From Jacaranda mimosifolia (Eukaryota; Streptophyta; Magnoliopsida; Lamiales; Bignoniaceae), in NCBI GenBank assembly GCA_018894105.1, contig CM032125.1, positions 1,674,001-1,738,000 on the forward strand: 64,000 nt of DNA, read 5' to 3'. The position numbers and the translations under genes are program-made. Positions 20,422-33,857 of the stretch are shown one piece after another (within the stretch, counting starts at the first letter, position 1; every line of letters begins with the position of its first letter). Under the pieces are notes generated by a model. It saw only the letters and a list, made by a program, of their open reading frames with translations, did not search any database and was not told the DNA's origin.

Positions 20422-22743
20422 GAATATTTTATGTTGGAACATATTCGGCTACATATATCAAAGTTGAATGCAGGAAAGTTTCTACACCACCTACGTGTCT
20501 TGTTTATGTGGCTTCAAGTAAAAAAATGTGGCATCTTCACAAAGCTTTGGCTTCATTTTAATCTTAAAGAGTTGACAGAAGTGAAGCGAGAGGTGATGCA
20601 GATTAAGAGTATCACCAGAACCAAAGACGTGCAACTGAGTGAAGATTCTTCTGCTGCTACCTCATCATCAAGGCTAATTGCACCCACCTTCAAACATGGC
20701 GCAATGGTTGGTTTTGACGATGACTTGATGGCAATAAAGGCTCGGCTTTGTGGGGAATCACAAAATCTTGAAGTCATCCCAATCTTGGGTATGGGAGGTA
20801 TTGGCAAGACTACCCTTGCTAGAAATGCCTATGATGATCCATTATCTGCAAAACGCTTTGATATTCGTACTTGGGTCACAGTATCACAAGATTATAGTGC
20901 ACAAGAGATTCTCTCAGGTCTCCTAATTTCCATGCACCAGAGGTTTCTGAACGAAGCATCGGATCAATGGTACAAAATGTGCACCAACACCAAACGGGTA
21001 GGAGGTATCTCATTGCAATGGATGATATGTGGAGTACAAAGGCATGGGATGATGTAAAAATGATATTTCCTGATGATCGTAAGGGAAGCCGGATAATTTT
21101 AACGACAAGGCTATATGATGTGGCTGCTTATCCCAACTCTTCTGGCCCTCTTCATAGGATGCACTTCATGTATGAGAATCAAAGTTGGAATTTGCTTAAG
21201 CAGAAGGTGTTGACAGGAGAAAATTGTCCAGTTAAATTGGAAACCATTGGAAAGATGATTGTGAGAAGTCGTAGAGGACTACCCCTTGCAATTGTCCTGA
21301 TTGCTGGGCTCCAGTTGGTCAGTAAGACCCAAACTTCTTGGGAATATATTGCAAAATATGTATTTTAGCTATCAGTAAAACAAATAATGAGCATTTCTCA
21401 AAGACACTATCTTTAAGTTATGTCCACTTGCCTCATCATTTGAGACCGTGTTTGCTATACATGGAAGCCTTTCCAGAAGATTATGAGATTCGTGCATCGA
21501 GACTCATCAAATTATGGGTAGCTGAGGGTTTTCTGAAACCAAGTGGATCTAAAAGCTTGAAGAGGTGGCAGAAGAATATTTGGAGAATCTTGAGAAGAGA
21601 AGTCCTGTTTTGGTCACTAAAAGGAAGTCTAATGGCAAGATCAAAAGTTGCAGCCTCCATCATCTTGTACAGGAGTTGTGCAGTAGAAAGGCACAGGAAG
21701 AGAAGTTTCATCTAAATCTTATGAATATACCTGATGGGGGAGCTCTTCTAGAAACCCAAAAAAATCTGCGCCATGTAAGTATTGCTACTATTAATAATCT
21801 GTTCCGGATTTATGGCTGCTCAACCATCCGTACTATTTTATGCTTCCGGAAGGCTGCTGTACTTCGCAATTTTAGTAATTTTAGATTGCTGAGGATATTG
21901 AATGTTGTAGGTCAGGTTACCCTTTCCGGAGTGTATACAGGACCTATTTTCCCTGCCGAAGTATTTGAGCTATTTCATTTAATGTACCTTGCTTTCATAT
22001 ATATCAAGGAAAAATTTGCTCTTTCTCCATCCATATTAAACCTTCACAATCTACAAACCTTAATAATTCATTCATCGAGGAAATGTAATTGTTTGTCAGA
22101 AGGAGCTGCAACTTTTCCTGTAGAAAACCTACAAACACTTTCGGAAGTAGAAGGTTTCAAATGCACTGAAGAGGTCTTGAAAATGATTCCAAACCTAAAA
22201 ACATTGGAAATCATTTATTTCGAAAATGAATGTGTTGAAGACAGTCATCTTGAGAATCTTGTATATCTGCATCATCTCGAAAAGCTAGAGGTACATATAC
22301 AGCATTTTCAGGGAAAGCTTAATACTGTTTCTCCAAACAAGCTTAAAAAGTTAACCTTGAGCGGTTGTATGCTTCACTGGAAAGATATGTCGATTGTTGG
22401 CTCATTGCTTAATCTTGAAGTACTTATGCTGAGGGATTGCGCTTGCTACGAAGACAAATGGGAAACAAGTGAAGGAGAATTTCCTCAGCTGAAATTTCTG
22501 TTGATTGACGAACCAAATCTCCAGAAATGGGTAACTGAAAGTAGCCACTTCCCAAGTCTCAAGTGACTAAAACTTTATGCTTGTAGGGATCTAAATGAGA
22601 TTCCAGATGGTATTGGAGATATTCCAACACTTGAACTCATTGAGGTTGATAACCATAACAAATCTCTTGTGGACTCAGCCATGTGGACACAAGAGGAACA
22701 AGAAGAAAATTGCGGATATGCTAATCTTCAAGTTCACAATTAG
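20413..22743 (+). pseudogene. R1-type CC-NB-LRR resistance gene, NLR pseudogene 1
   Basis: Five-prime truncated: homology starts in the coiled coil at a stretch equal to 'IIEYYMLEQI' in NLR 3. NB-ARC follows with P-loop GMGGIGKTTLA (about 20,788-20,820), RNBS-A FDIRTWVTVSQDY, kinase-2 YLIAMDDMWS, RNBS-B GSRIILTTR, GLPLAIVLIAGL and RNBS-D HHLRPCLLYMEAFPEDYEI. The MHD site reads LHHL, so the aspartate is replaced. LRRs run from about 21,760 to 22,740. Frameshifts lie near 20,950, 21,360 and 21,557, and a TGA at 22,564 splits the last LRR; the ancestral end is TAG at 22,741. Such proteins are intracellular immune receptors; this one cannot make one. Its 5' join to the beta-glucosidase flank is at a short shared word. 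Confidence 0.9.
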
Positions 22744-22850
22744 TACGTGATTGCTCTTTTAGAAAGCTGACACTGTTTCTGTTTTTCAGGTTAGAGATTA
22801 TATAATCAATAAAAGTATTTCTATAGTTTTACTGCATTTTGCATAAATAG

Positions 22851-23131
22851 AATGTTATGATAGAATCAAGAAATCAGAATAATATAGTAAAATTGTAACC
22901 TCAAAAAGAATTGGACGGATTCCACTGGATTCCCTGGATTCCCTGTTATAAGATATTCTGCTTATGGAGGAAACGTTTTATTTGAACTTACAAATTTATG
23001 GAAGCCATTGTCTTATCCCAGGATAAGATAATAAGCTAAATTAAAAATCTAAACAATAAGTTGACGAAATTCATTTGCACATAAAAAACATATACATAAC
23101 TTTTATTACTCAAATATATATGGGCAGAAAT
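22851..23131. repeat. Beta-glucosidase 3' flank, copy 2
   Basis: Direct repeat of 20,127-20,421 with a deletion of about 20 bp near 22,905 and a small duplication of GGATTCCCT. Together the two copies bracket NLR pseudogene 1. Confidence 0.85.
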
Positions 23132-23142
23132 ATTCCTGTCCG

Positions 23143-23967
<825 letters not shown>

Positions 23968-24210
23968 TGTTAGTGTCCCACATCGGTGAAATAAATAAAT
24001 TTTGATCTCTATATATAATCTTGGGCAATCCTCACTTCTTAAGCTAGCTTTTGGGGTTGAGTACCTAAGGTCCATTCTTTAACATGGTATCGGAGCAACC
24101 TATTCCCAATGTTAGGTTAGCCAATATTGTTAGGCCACCCATTTCATGTTATTCCACGCTCCATATGTTCATTCTTGAACGTGCGCGGGGTGTGTTAATA
24201 TAAAACCACA
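23968..24210 (+). mobile_element. TRIM-like LTR retrotransposon fragment
   Basis: A 117-bp LTR-like block runs from TGTTAGTGTCCCACATCGG to TTTAACA (23,968-24,084), followed at once by TGGTATCGGAGC, a primer-binding site for initiator tRNA-Met. The short internal part ends in a purine-rich GCGCGGGG followed by TGTTAAT, which may be the start of a truncated second LTR. There is no coding capacity, as expected for TRIM elements. Confidence 0.7.
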
Positions 24211-25092
24211 AGGCAATAATTTGCGGTTTCCTGTTTCGTCATGCATAAAATTGTTTCAGTACTATAATTACTCCTTAATTTTTTGTTGGATTGCACAGTG
24301 TATATGTGTTTAATATGCACATATGTCCTCTCAACCAACAAATCATTATCCCCCTTGCTATGTCAGAAAGATCAAACAGCTGGAGCTCAAGCTATTTCTT
24401 TATCTACAGATAAAGTAGAACACTAGAGTTAGTGAGAAACTCAAGATGAAAAATTCAACTAGAAACTTATCCATGAGAAGCATATGACCAAAAACTTTGG
24501 CTTATTTTGCTTGGACTGTGTGTGCTTGTCTACATTTGCAGAGATGAAATTTTCAACTACTCCAAATACCCAATGTCAATCATATTAAGAGAATGGTGGT
24601 TGTCCCTCAAGCTTAGTTCAATAGTAAAGAGATAGTGGGAAAGTTTGCATGATCAATTTGTAGGCCATTCATCATTAAAAATATAACCCCAAAAGTCTCT
24701 ATGTGAATTATTCTAGATTTAACGATATATATATATATATATTCTCTAATTAAAACCATTATCAATTATACCTTTAGAACTATTTAAATTTCACTAAGGC
24801 TAAGCCTCGATACCATGGGATCTAGAATGCAAGGTCACATTATTAATAGTACTGAGCTTTTGTCTTATGAAAAAGATAGATATATATATATATAGTATTG
24901 AATTTTAGGAATAGGGCATCAAGTATAGTTGGTTTTATTTTTTGTTTTTGACATTTCGAGTTGTTCTTCTTATGGAATTTGAGAATATGATTTATGAAGA
25001 GTTTGATCAGTACTAAAAGGATCTTAATAGAAAGTAAATATTGGATATAATTTGAATTTTTTTTGGAGCATATATTTTAGGTACTTACCCTT
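24211..25092. other. Non-coding AT-rich interval
   Basis: Contains two TA microsatellites (near 24,726 and 24,880). No gene or family-specific signal seen. Confidence 0.5.
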
Positions 25093-25823
25093 TGATAAGG
25101 GTTCGATTTGCTGGATAAGAATCCAGGCTTGGATTTGGATAGAACTGGGCTTGGAAAGCTTGCGTTCTTGATTGGTAAGGGATAAAATCCTGCAACCACA
25201 GCAAACGTTAGGCTAGTCGAGTGGCCCTCAGCTTAGGCCCTCCGACGCTCAAGTTAATATAATTCGACCTCAGAAATCCAGCAGCGGAGTTAAGGTATTT
25301 TAGTGTATATGAGTGCATACCTGTAGAAGGCAGGATTAAGGGTTTTTATATCCTTCTCTTTTCTAGGAAATGTCAGGGAAGCCCCTAGGTACACTGAAGG
25401 GCCTTCACCCTTCTGCCAGGGGTAATTGGTCATTTTCCCCATTTGAATATTGCCAGCTGACTGTCCTTTCAAGGTTCAAGGACAAAACGGTACACTATAG
25501 CGGCGCCTGCTATGTCAAACGGTGAGGGGGAGTGCATGCTCCATTAATGTGGAGGCGTGGCACTAGTCAGTGCATTTAATGTGGTGGCATAGTACTGTAC
25601 AGGTCTCGACCTCTGACTTGACTCCACCAGGTCAACTGAGGTCGAGTAGTTCCAAGGGCCATGGGCCGCCTGTCTAGGCCTGGGTAGGATTGGTCGAGCT
25701 AGGTCAATGAGTTACATGGGCCCTGGGCTGCTGGTTTGGGACTCAGCGTTGGCCCCTGTCTTCAGATTGGGCCATTCTGTGTTGGGCCTCTCTGGTTTGG
25801 GCCTCTCTGGCCATCCCATATCA
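25093..25823 (-). mobile_element. 731-bp solo LTR with exact 5-bp target duplication
   Basis: The block begins TGATAAGGG and ends CCCATATCA, so its ends are inverted TGATA/TATCA. It is flanked by CCCTT at 25,088-25,092 and CCCTT at 25,824-25,828. It is much richer in G+C than its surroundings. Read on the minus strand it has a TATA-like ATATAAAAACCC and a downstream GAGCGTCGGAGGGCC block familiar from plant Ty3-type LTRs, so the element is oriented minus. No internal region remains: a recombined solo LTR. Confidence 0.85.
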
Positions 25824-25828
25824 CCCTT

Positions 25829-26990
25829 ATCTTAGTTGCACTTTCCATGACATAGAATATTAATGTTAATAATATTCTAAGAAAACTTATGTAGTGGTGA
25901 TGATTCAAAATGTAGAACTTATTTACTTACAATAGAATGCCAATTACTTGATAGAAGCTTCAGGGATTGAATTCTAAGTAATGATTGAAGTTAACTACTA
26001 CGACTTCATTTTAAGAATACATATGGATTGGAGCTACGAATCTATAGTTGTATAAAATACACTTTTTGAGAATTAATAATACAATAAAATCCTTTAATTT
26101 GTAGTTTTCTCTTTATAGTGAAGGAAGGTTGATCTTTTAGTCTACATCTTGTTTTAAGCTAATTTGGTGATTTAAGTATTTGATCATAGAGCTGTGATAA
26201 AGAAAATATTATGACATAATTTTAGACCTAGACCTTATACTTGTATTACTAAATTATCAAAAGGAAGCTGAATTTTGTTTTAGTTAGCCCAAGCTATTTA
26301 ATTCATTTCAAGTTAAGATTAAGCCTATAAATAGCACATAAAATAAGCCCACAAATTATTATGATGTATTGGTTTTGGTATGTGATTATCAAATTAAAAG
26401 TGAGGAAAATTATTTTTTATTAAATTTTTGAATTTATGGGTAGATGAATCATTTTGGAGGTCATGCCATCATTTTAAAACTCAATTTAGATAGTTTTTGA
26501 CCTTCATAAAGTATCTAGTCATATTAGTTTGCTAAAACCCCATGATACCCTAAAATATATTTTCTTGTGCCGCTTTATTTCTTTTCATGCAAGAATTTAC
26601 TAAAACAACCCCATTTTCTCTACAAAATCCATGAAAAAAAAAAGATCGCAAAAAATAAGACGAAAAACTAAGGATCAAGTGATTCACATTCTAGAGGTGA
26701 TATTCGAACCTTTAGTTAATATTTGATTCATTTAAGTATACTTGGGTCCTAATTTACCATGATATATTTCTATATACGATTTAAGTAACTGGACCAACCT
26801 GCAGATTAAGTGGAAAGAAATCTTAGATAGGTAAGTAGTTTCAATAGACATACTAATTTTTGCCCAATTAAAGAGTGGCACACATAAAATAATATGCTAG
26901 TTATTAATTCCAAATTTTCTATTTATCTTGGAATTTATAAAATTTAATTATAAAAGATAGATAGTTAATTTAAATTAATACTAAAGTTTT
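25829..26990. other. Non-coding AT-rich interval
   Basis: No reading frame with protein character and no recognised repeat. Confidence 0.5.
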
Positions 26991-26991
26991 A

Positions 26992-28475
26992 TGTTTAAAT
27001 CAAATATTGATAAGTATCAAAAATAAAGTGTTTATGTCTATGGACCAATCAAATCAAAGAAATTTGATATTATATCTTGATATTTGGTATTATATTTTGA
27101 TATTTGATAGTATCTTATAAAAGAGATAACACTTAAAGAAGTTCAAGTCAATCTGAAAATATTCCATCAAGCATCTATATAAAGGGGATGGCCAAAGCTC
27201 ATTCAACACACAACACAAATTCTGGCAAATAAGAGGAACTTTGAAAGAGTCTAGCAATTCTCTCAATCAAATTCAAGGAAATCCACGGCATTGAAAGTGT
27301 TATTCATGAAGCGAAACTCTCGAATTGGTGTTATTCCAAGTCAAATTCAAGGAGATCCACAATGTTCAAGGCAATCATCGCCGAGCTTATTAAATTTCAA
27401 GATCATATTTGAAAGGGAAGAATCAGAGGATTATATTAGAAATTGAATCCACATGCATTTGCAAGATTTTAATTTCATTCTATTTGTACAATTTTTTTTT
27501 TGTTTTGTAATTTTATTTTTGTGGACAAGAAATTTCTTGTTACAAATTTTGGCATGCCTGGGGCCTCAATGGGACAATCTCTACCTCTCATCTCTTTCCT
27601 TCATCAAGATTGAAGTGTCAAATGGCTGCCAACAAGACTGTTGCATTGAAAAATACTACCTCAAATTCTGAAGTGCTAGAACAAAAAGTATTGGCATCAT
27701 TACAAGAAGTATATAAAAGCAATTGCAATCATCTTCGGAGGTGGCTCCTTTGCTTGTTGTGAAAAAGGTATTGCCGCATTTTATTAATATGAATAAAGAT
27801 GGTGGAGACTCGAAAGAAGAATCTGCATCATCCATTCCCTACTTACCATCAAATTCCTAGAGCATGGCAATGGTGATAGTGACAAGTGCTACAACCTTAG
27901 AGGAACAAATTACAAACTTGGCAAAGATTATTAAAGGACTCATGAAGCATGTCCCAGAGAGAGACTTTCAAATCTCCAAATTGATGAGCAAAGTGGACAA
28001 TCTTGATGCCAGTTGTATGGTAGAGAAACAAATTGAGGCACAGGACAAAGGCAAAACATCCCCAAGGAGACAATCAACTAAAAATAAAGAGACTGCAACA
28101 AAAGAACTACAAGTTTCCACTCATGGACTAATTCCCATTCATGGACTAATTCCCATTGACCCATTGAAGGAGTTTATCATGAGGACTATCAAAGATAAGG
28201 TTGATGGAAGTTCGAAATACTCTAAGCCACATACTGAAAGGATTGACAGCTTAAAAATGTCAATTGGCTACCAGCGCCCAAAGTTTCAGCAATTCGGTGA
28301 TAAGGCAAGTCAAAGCTACACGTTGCTTATTTCATTAAGACTTGTAATAACGATGAGATATATGGAGATCATCTAGTTAAGCAGTTTGTTCGATCATTAA
28401 GGGACGATGCTTTTGATTGCTATATTGACTTGGAGACAGGCACCGTTGATAGTTGGGGGCAACTAGAAATGCCAA
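26992..28475 (+). mobile_element. Ty3-type retrotransposon, 5' fragment (LTR, leader, gag)
   Basis: A 5' LTR is inferred from about 26,992-27,035 to 27,544. It has a promoter-like TATATAAAGGGGATGG at 27,176 and an end of GTTACA at 27,539-27,544. A leader with TTTTGGCATGCCTGG follows, then gag. The fragment stops inside gag at about 28,472, where it joins copy B of the NLR upstream region. The exact LTR start is uncertain, as I found no matching second LTR. Confidence 0.65.
27622..28475 (+). pseudogene. Ty3-type gag, frameshifted and truncated
   Basis: ATG at 27,622 opens MAANKTVALKNTTSNSEV; a frame change near 27,740 leads to VAPLLVVKKVLPHF. A TAG at 27,858-27,860 precedes the longest open part (27,864-28,376): TLEEQITNLAKIIKGLMKHV, TERIDSLKMSIGYQRPKFQQ. 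Near 28,320 a frameshift moves the continuation to VAYFIKTCNNDEIYGDHLV, KQFVRSLRDDAFDCY and DSWGQLE. This is the retrotransposon gag core that I recognise from plant Ty3-type elements. The zinc knuckle and all of pol are missing. A small internal duplication (HGLIPIHGLIPI) is visible. Confidence 0.8.
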
Positions 28476-29231
28476 TGGAGTGGTATCATTCCCCATATTT
28501 TGAATGATTTTAGTCTTCGTGCAGTAGAAATGCCAATGGAGTGGGTCTTCGAAAAATTTACTAATACTCCAAACTTGATTGGCTAAGATTTTTATGAACT
28601 TAGGACTTGTCCCATTTTGAATTCAATCAGGTTGAACATGTTACTTGTTAGACCGTTTTGTAAGTTTAAAAATTTTTAAAAATAGTTTTAATATTAGAAA
28701 TATTGTTATTAACCAATATATATATATATATATATATTTAAATATTTATATATGCATGTTTTAGTTTTTAACAAAAAATTATAAATTACAAATATTTTGT
28801 TCCTTATACTTATATATATATATTAAATGCATAAATTATTTGTTAATAATTTATATAGTACGCACATTTTTCATTTATATAAATATACATCATATAAGTA
28901 CACTTGTAATAGACAAAATTTATATATACAACATTGTAATGGGCAGGTCCAAATTCAAAGATCACATCCAAGACCTATTTATAATTTCAATTGTGCTGGG
29001 TGGGTTCATGATTGCTAATCTACTATTCAACTGATTGGTAGACTATCTCCAATCATGCAAATTTGGACGCAACTAATTAGTAGATTATGTTCACACAACT
29101 TTATTGGACTATCATATTTGCTTTTCTTGTCAATCACAATTACTTTGAAATTAGGAATGACCAACTTTATATACATGAAGTCCACTAATTCAATATATTT
29201 TATTTTTGTGTGTGAAAAATTGATCAACTAA

Positions 29232-29616
29232 GAGGGTTTTTGGCTAAGTTTATTTTAAATATCTTATAAGCTCCTACATCTTATAAGATGTTTTTGAAAC
29301 TACTAAAATGTTAGATCTTGTTATTAAAATAAATTTTTAGTGTTTGGATAAAATAAGATGTTGAAGCTTATAAGATATTAATAATAGCAATTTTGTAATT
29401 AAAATGGTTAAAAATGAAGAAGCTTGTTAAGATCTTAAAAATAAGTTAGGGTCTTCTTACTTTTTTTAAAAGAGCTTATAAGCTCCTAACATCTTATTTT
29501 AGGATCTTATAAGCTTTTTCTAAAAAATAAATTACCAAACACCTTTTATCAACTTATAAACTTTTAACATCTTATAAGATGTTTTGAGTAGCTTATAAGA
29601 TCACCCAAACACCCTC
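29232..29616. mobile_element. Tourist-like MITE 1
   Basis: Ends GAGGGTTTTTGG and CCAAACACCCTC, flanked by TAA on both sides (29,229-29,231 and 29,617-29,619), the target duplication typical of PIF/Harbinger elements. The interior is rich in CTTATAAG palindromes. It is closely related to 38,940-39,285. Confidence 0.8.
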
Positions 29617-30743
29617 TAAGTCTCCCTCCAAATTCCTTTTCCAAATTCTAATCATACTTGGGGTGGGTAAGTGATCGTCACTTTCCATACTTTGCTCACC
29701 TTTAGACATTTTTCATGAAAAAATACTGGTGGCTGTGGGGGACAAACAGCAAAAGCAAAGCTATGAAGATATTTTGGGGAAACTAGGGGGTGAGAGTTGG
29801 CTCAAGAAATAAATATAGTTTGAAGAAGTTGAAAGGCGAAACAACAACTTTTCATTATATTTTTATTCTTAAGTTTGTGCATCGTGAATTATATTTTTCA
29901 AAAGGGTTAACTGTGTATATCCCCTAAGGTTCAACCAATTACAACGAAAAAAATAAATTAATAAAAATAAAAGGAATTCAATATTATTAAAATCGCCTTA
30001 AATTAGCTAATTTTATATAATTTGCAAACTCCTCAGACCCCATTACTGATTTTGCTGTGTTGTCAAAAAATATTTTTTTATTTCACACCAAAGACTTATT
30101 AGGGTTAAAACTGTAAGTATATATCACATATATAAGTGTGAGTGTGATACTATGGAACCAATTGACCACTTGGTTCATTCTAAAATAATATTGGAAATTC
30201 AAATTTGCCCTTGTATTTTTCAATGGTGTGATCCGGAAAACAAAAAGGAAAAAAAAAGGAAAGAAAAGAAAAGTCTTAGGCCAATTTGTAATATTTTTCA
30301 TACTATGAACTACAATTTTACACTAATTATATTTTATATACATAGTATTTGGTACTAAATATTTTAAAAAGTATTAACTAAAATACATATATAATTTTTG
30401 AATAATTATATCAATTAAGTAAATGTTACTTATATTCAAACTCTAAACAAATATATCAGAGAATATTCTTAGATAAGTGCAAAGTTTTTAATTTCTTAAA
30501 TTAACTTATAATTTTGGTAATTTTGAATTACTTGTAATAAATTTAAATATATTTAAATATTAAAAAATTACATGAATATTAAATAAATTTATTCAAATTC
30601 AGACTTTAAATAAGTAAAATAAAAATAATAGATAATATAATTTTAACAAATTTAAATTACATACTAAATAAATTTTTTAATAGCTTTTTTTCTTTATTTT
30701 TTGAACCTATTTTTTTTTTGCGCCCCTTCCTCATCATCATTCT

Positions 30744-31358
30744 TAGGGATGGCATTTTGAATCCAATCCATAGGTACCCAATCCTATACATTAGCGTGTG
30801 GGTTGGGTTTGGATTTATGATAAACTAGCCCCACCCTAATCTGAAATATTTATCTACATATTATTTTTATATATTTTTAAAATTTTAACAAATATATGCA
30901 TATACATAAAACATCTAATCCTAAACATAACTCTTCATTCTAATCACTTGGTACCTAATAGTATTCATTCTTTTATCACAATCCAGTATGTAATTTGTAG
31001 AATTTTAACTTTTTATTGTTTAATTTAACTAAATTAATTTGTACTATTGTGCAATTTTGATTGAATTAAAGTTTTTCATGTTGATTTTATTTTAAAAGAA
31101 CATCTTTTAAAAGTAAATTATATTATGGTCTAATTAAATTATAATATTTGTTAATTATATAGTATATAGTATTTAATAAAATTTATAATTAAGCACAGAT
31201 AGGGTTCAAATTCCACATATACATTGCGGGTGGGGTATGAGTTTTTACTCTTAAAACTAATGGGACGGATAGGAGCAGGTTGACAGGCTATAAAATATAT
31301 GTGGAACGGGTTCGAATTAAGTGAAAATCCACCCCATTCTGCCCCATTGCCATCACTA
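30744..31358. mobile_element. hAT-like non-autonomous element in copy B
   Basis: Inverted ends TAGGGATGGCA and TGCCATCACTA (one mismatch) and 8-bp flanks ATCATTCT and GTCATTCT (seven of eight equal), as expected for hAT. The subterminal wording (GGGTTGGGTTTGGATT; GGAACGGGTTCGAATT) is common in plant hAT MITEs. No transposase. Confidence 0.75.
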
Positions 31359-31520
31359 GTCATTCTCTCCTCAATTTACCTTACACCAACTACAACCACA
31401 TAAGCGCTGCCTCCAACGCCCCTACCGCAGCCACTCCTCCCACCCAAAGCCCCAGTACCCCTTGTACTGGTGCCATCACATAACTGTAGCCATGGCAGCT
31501 GCCGAGGTGGGAGGAGTGAC

Positions 31521-32282
31521 CACAAAAGATTCATATTTGTTACAATTATTAGGCCAGAAAACAGATGCACAATGTCTGATCAATGTGGGAAAAACGTAAT
31601 TTTAGTCCCTTAACTTTAGTCTGTAATTTGTTTGGTTCTTTTTTATTTTGAAATTTTATTTTAATTCACAAAGTCGTAAAATTCTTGTAAATTTAATTCT
31701 TCGGGCTGAAATCAGCACACATAAGCTTGAAATTGGCTCAATTGGGCTAGAAAAATAAGTAAAAGCTAACATGTGTATCCAAATGCCACATGTATACTAA
31801 TTCAACTTCCACATCATTATATAACTCAACATTTGGGTTTAAGAGAGAAAATTGAGTGGCAAAATTATAATTACATATGGCTAGAGAAAGAGATCAGTAA
31901 TAAAATTACAAAAATCTATGAAATATATTTGATGTGCTTAACTTAAATACTTTAAGGTATACAAAAAATTTTATAAGAATTTTAGATATTAATAAAAAAT
32001 TTATTTAGATATGTAAATAATAATAAATAATATTGCTAATAAAATTTATTTTTAAAATTTTTAAAAATAAAAATACCTATTCTATATCAATTCTTTACGT
32101 ATGTTTTCTCTCATCATACATTTTAATAAAAAAAATTTAAATAACTAAGAGAAATGAATATCTTAAATTATTATACTTTATATGGATATATATATATATA
32201 ACATATAAACACACACACATATGACTACATATATATATATGTATAAATGTTACAGTCCCCCTTCCCCCCTACCACACCCTCT
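31521..32282. other. AT-rich non-coding interval
   Basis: No coding sequence. Holds TA and CA microsatellites near 32,190-32,240. Confidence 0.5.
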
Positions 32283-33857
32283 TGCCATTGTTCTCTTATG
32301 CTTTGGCTATTTTCTAGAAAAAAATTTAGAGAAATGAATTTTTTGGAGAAAATTTGGAGAATGTGCCAAGTATTTCTTTTTGTTTTGAGAAAATATAAAA
32401 AATAATTTGAGAATGAGCTATTTGTTTCTTTATGTTTTGAGAAGAGACAAACTTTACTATTTATGTCAAATCAATTGCTTTTTTATTGGGTTTGTAGGTT
32501 GAAAAAAAAAATTTAAGTAATAAATTATATACGTATGTATGTATATTTATAGTTGGTGAGATGTGTGTGTGTGTGTGTGTAATAATTGATATATTATTTT
32601 AATAAAATGATGTTTAATTAATTCAATTGGTGTTTCGTTTTAAAAATTACATTTTTATGAATTTATTAATAAATATTAATTATTTTTTATTAGAATAAAT
32701 ATTAATTATTTATGAAATTACAATTATATCTTAATTATAAATATAACCTAATATCATAATTATATAATAATTGTTGGTATCAGCTTATTTAAAAAAATTA
32801 ATTATTGTACATTAGTTATAAACTAATTATTATTTATTCTTAAAATATAATTATTTAACTATTTATTATTTACAATTTATGTATAAATAGAACTTAGTTA
32901 TTTATTTAAATAAAATAATATATATAAGACTTAATAGCGATTCATCAAATTAAAAAAATAAATAATTTATATTATATGAAACTAAATCATCTTAAATTAT
33001 TTATTAAACAAATAAGCATAGTGTCCATATGTGAAATATGAAACATAATTAATATATACACAATAAATTATTTAAAGAATAAAATAAATTAATTTAACTA
33101 ATTTATTAAGTTATTTATTTACTTTAACTCATTATTTAATCAATACATTGGTCCATAAATAAATTACTTAGTAACAATAAAAAAAAAAACTTAATTTTAT
33201 AATTTTCTCAATAATTATTTTAATTGTATTAATATTATTTTATTAAACTTAATTTATAAATAAATATCACACTATAATTAATTTTTTTATAATGATTTAA
33301 AATAAATGTGAATATTAATATTTAATGAAGATTAATTTTTTAAGAAGATTAATTTATTTACTATACCAAATTAAAACATCATAAATTATTTATTAAATGA
33401 ATAAATATAATATGTAATTAATAAGTTAAATATTAAATATAACTAATACATTATTTAATTAATAAGTAATTTAATTAATGTGATATGTTATTTATTAAAT
33501 AAATTATTTATTAAATTTAATTAATTTTCTCGACAAGTAGTTTAATTAAATGTGTAAGCATAAGTTTTAGAATTTTTTAAATAGTAAAATTTTAATATTT
33601 TCATATATGTGTGTGTATATATATGTATATATGAGTGAAGCAAGTGAGTGATAAATGAAGGAGTGATGTGAAAGATACAGTGAGAAAATAAGAGGGTAGG
33701 TATGCTTTTTAGTATGTAGGGTTCTTTTGGGTGAATTGTAGGGGTTTTTTGGGAAAAAAATTATTATATTTTAAGAGAAAATTTGGGGAATGTGCATCTG
33801 TTTTAAAATTTTTTTGGGAGTTGGAAAATTTTTTCCCAAAACATAAGAGAACAAGCC
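32283..33857. mobile_element. Possible TIR element spanning an AT-rich core
   Basis: The left end has TTGTTCTCTTATGCTTTGG (32,288) and the right end, reverse-complemented, has CTTGTTCTCTTATGTTTTGG (33,835-33,855), an inverted pair with one or two mismatches. The block GAGAAAATTTGG(A/G)GAATGTGC also occurs inside both ends, but in direct orientation. No transposase and no target duplication identified. The interior is extremely AT-rich with GT and TA microsatellites. Confidence 0.4.

Larger units (their letters stand above)
28490..31520 (+). repeat. Segmental duplication copy B: direct copy of the NLR upstream region
   Basis: Same orientation as copy C (38.1-41.2 kb). It matches both copies A and C from TATTTTGAATGATTTTA (28,496) through TTAGACCGTTTTGTAAGTTT (28,647) and the GTGAGAGTTGGCTCAA block at 29,790 (40,244 in C), to the end of the CCATGGCAGCTG block (31,491-31,515). 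The CCACCCAAAG block at 31,430 matches copy A at 10,110. Between 30,160 and 30,700 it resembles copy A but not C. It stops soon after 31,515, so the promoter-proximal part and any NLR are absent. Confidence 0.8.
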
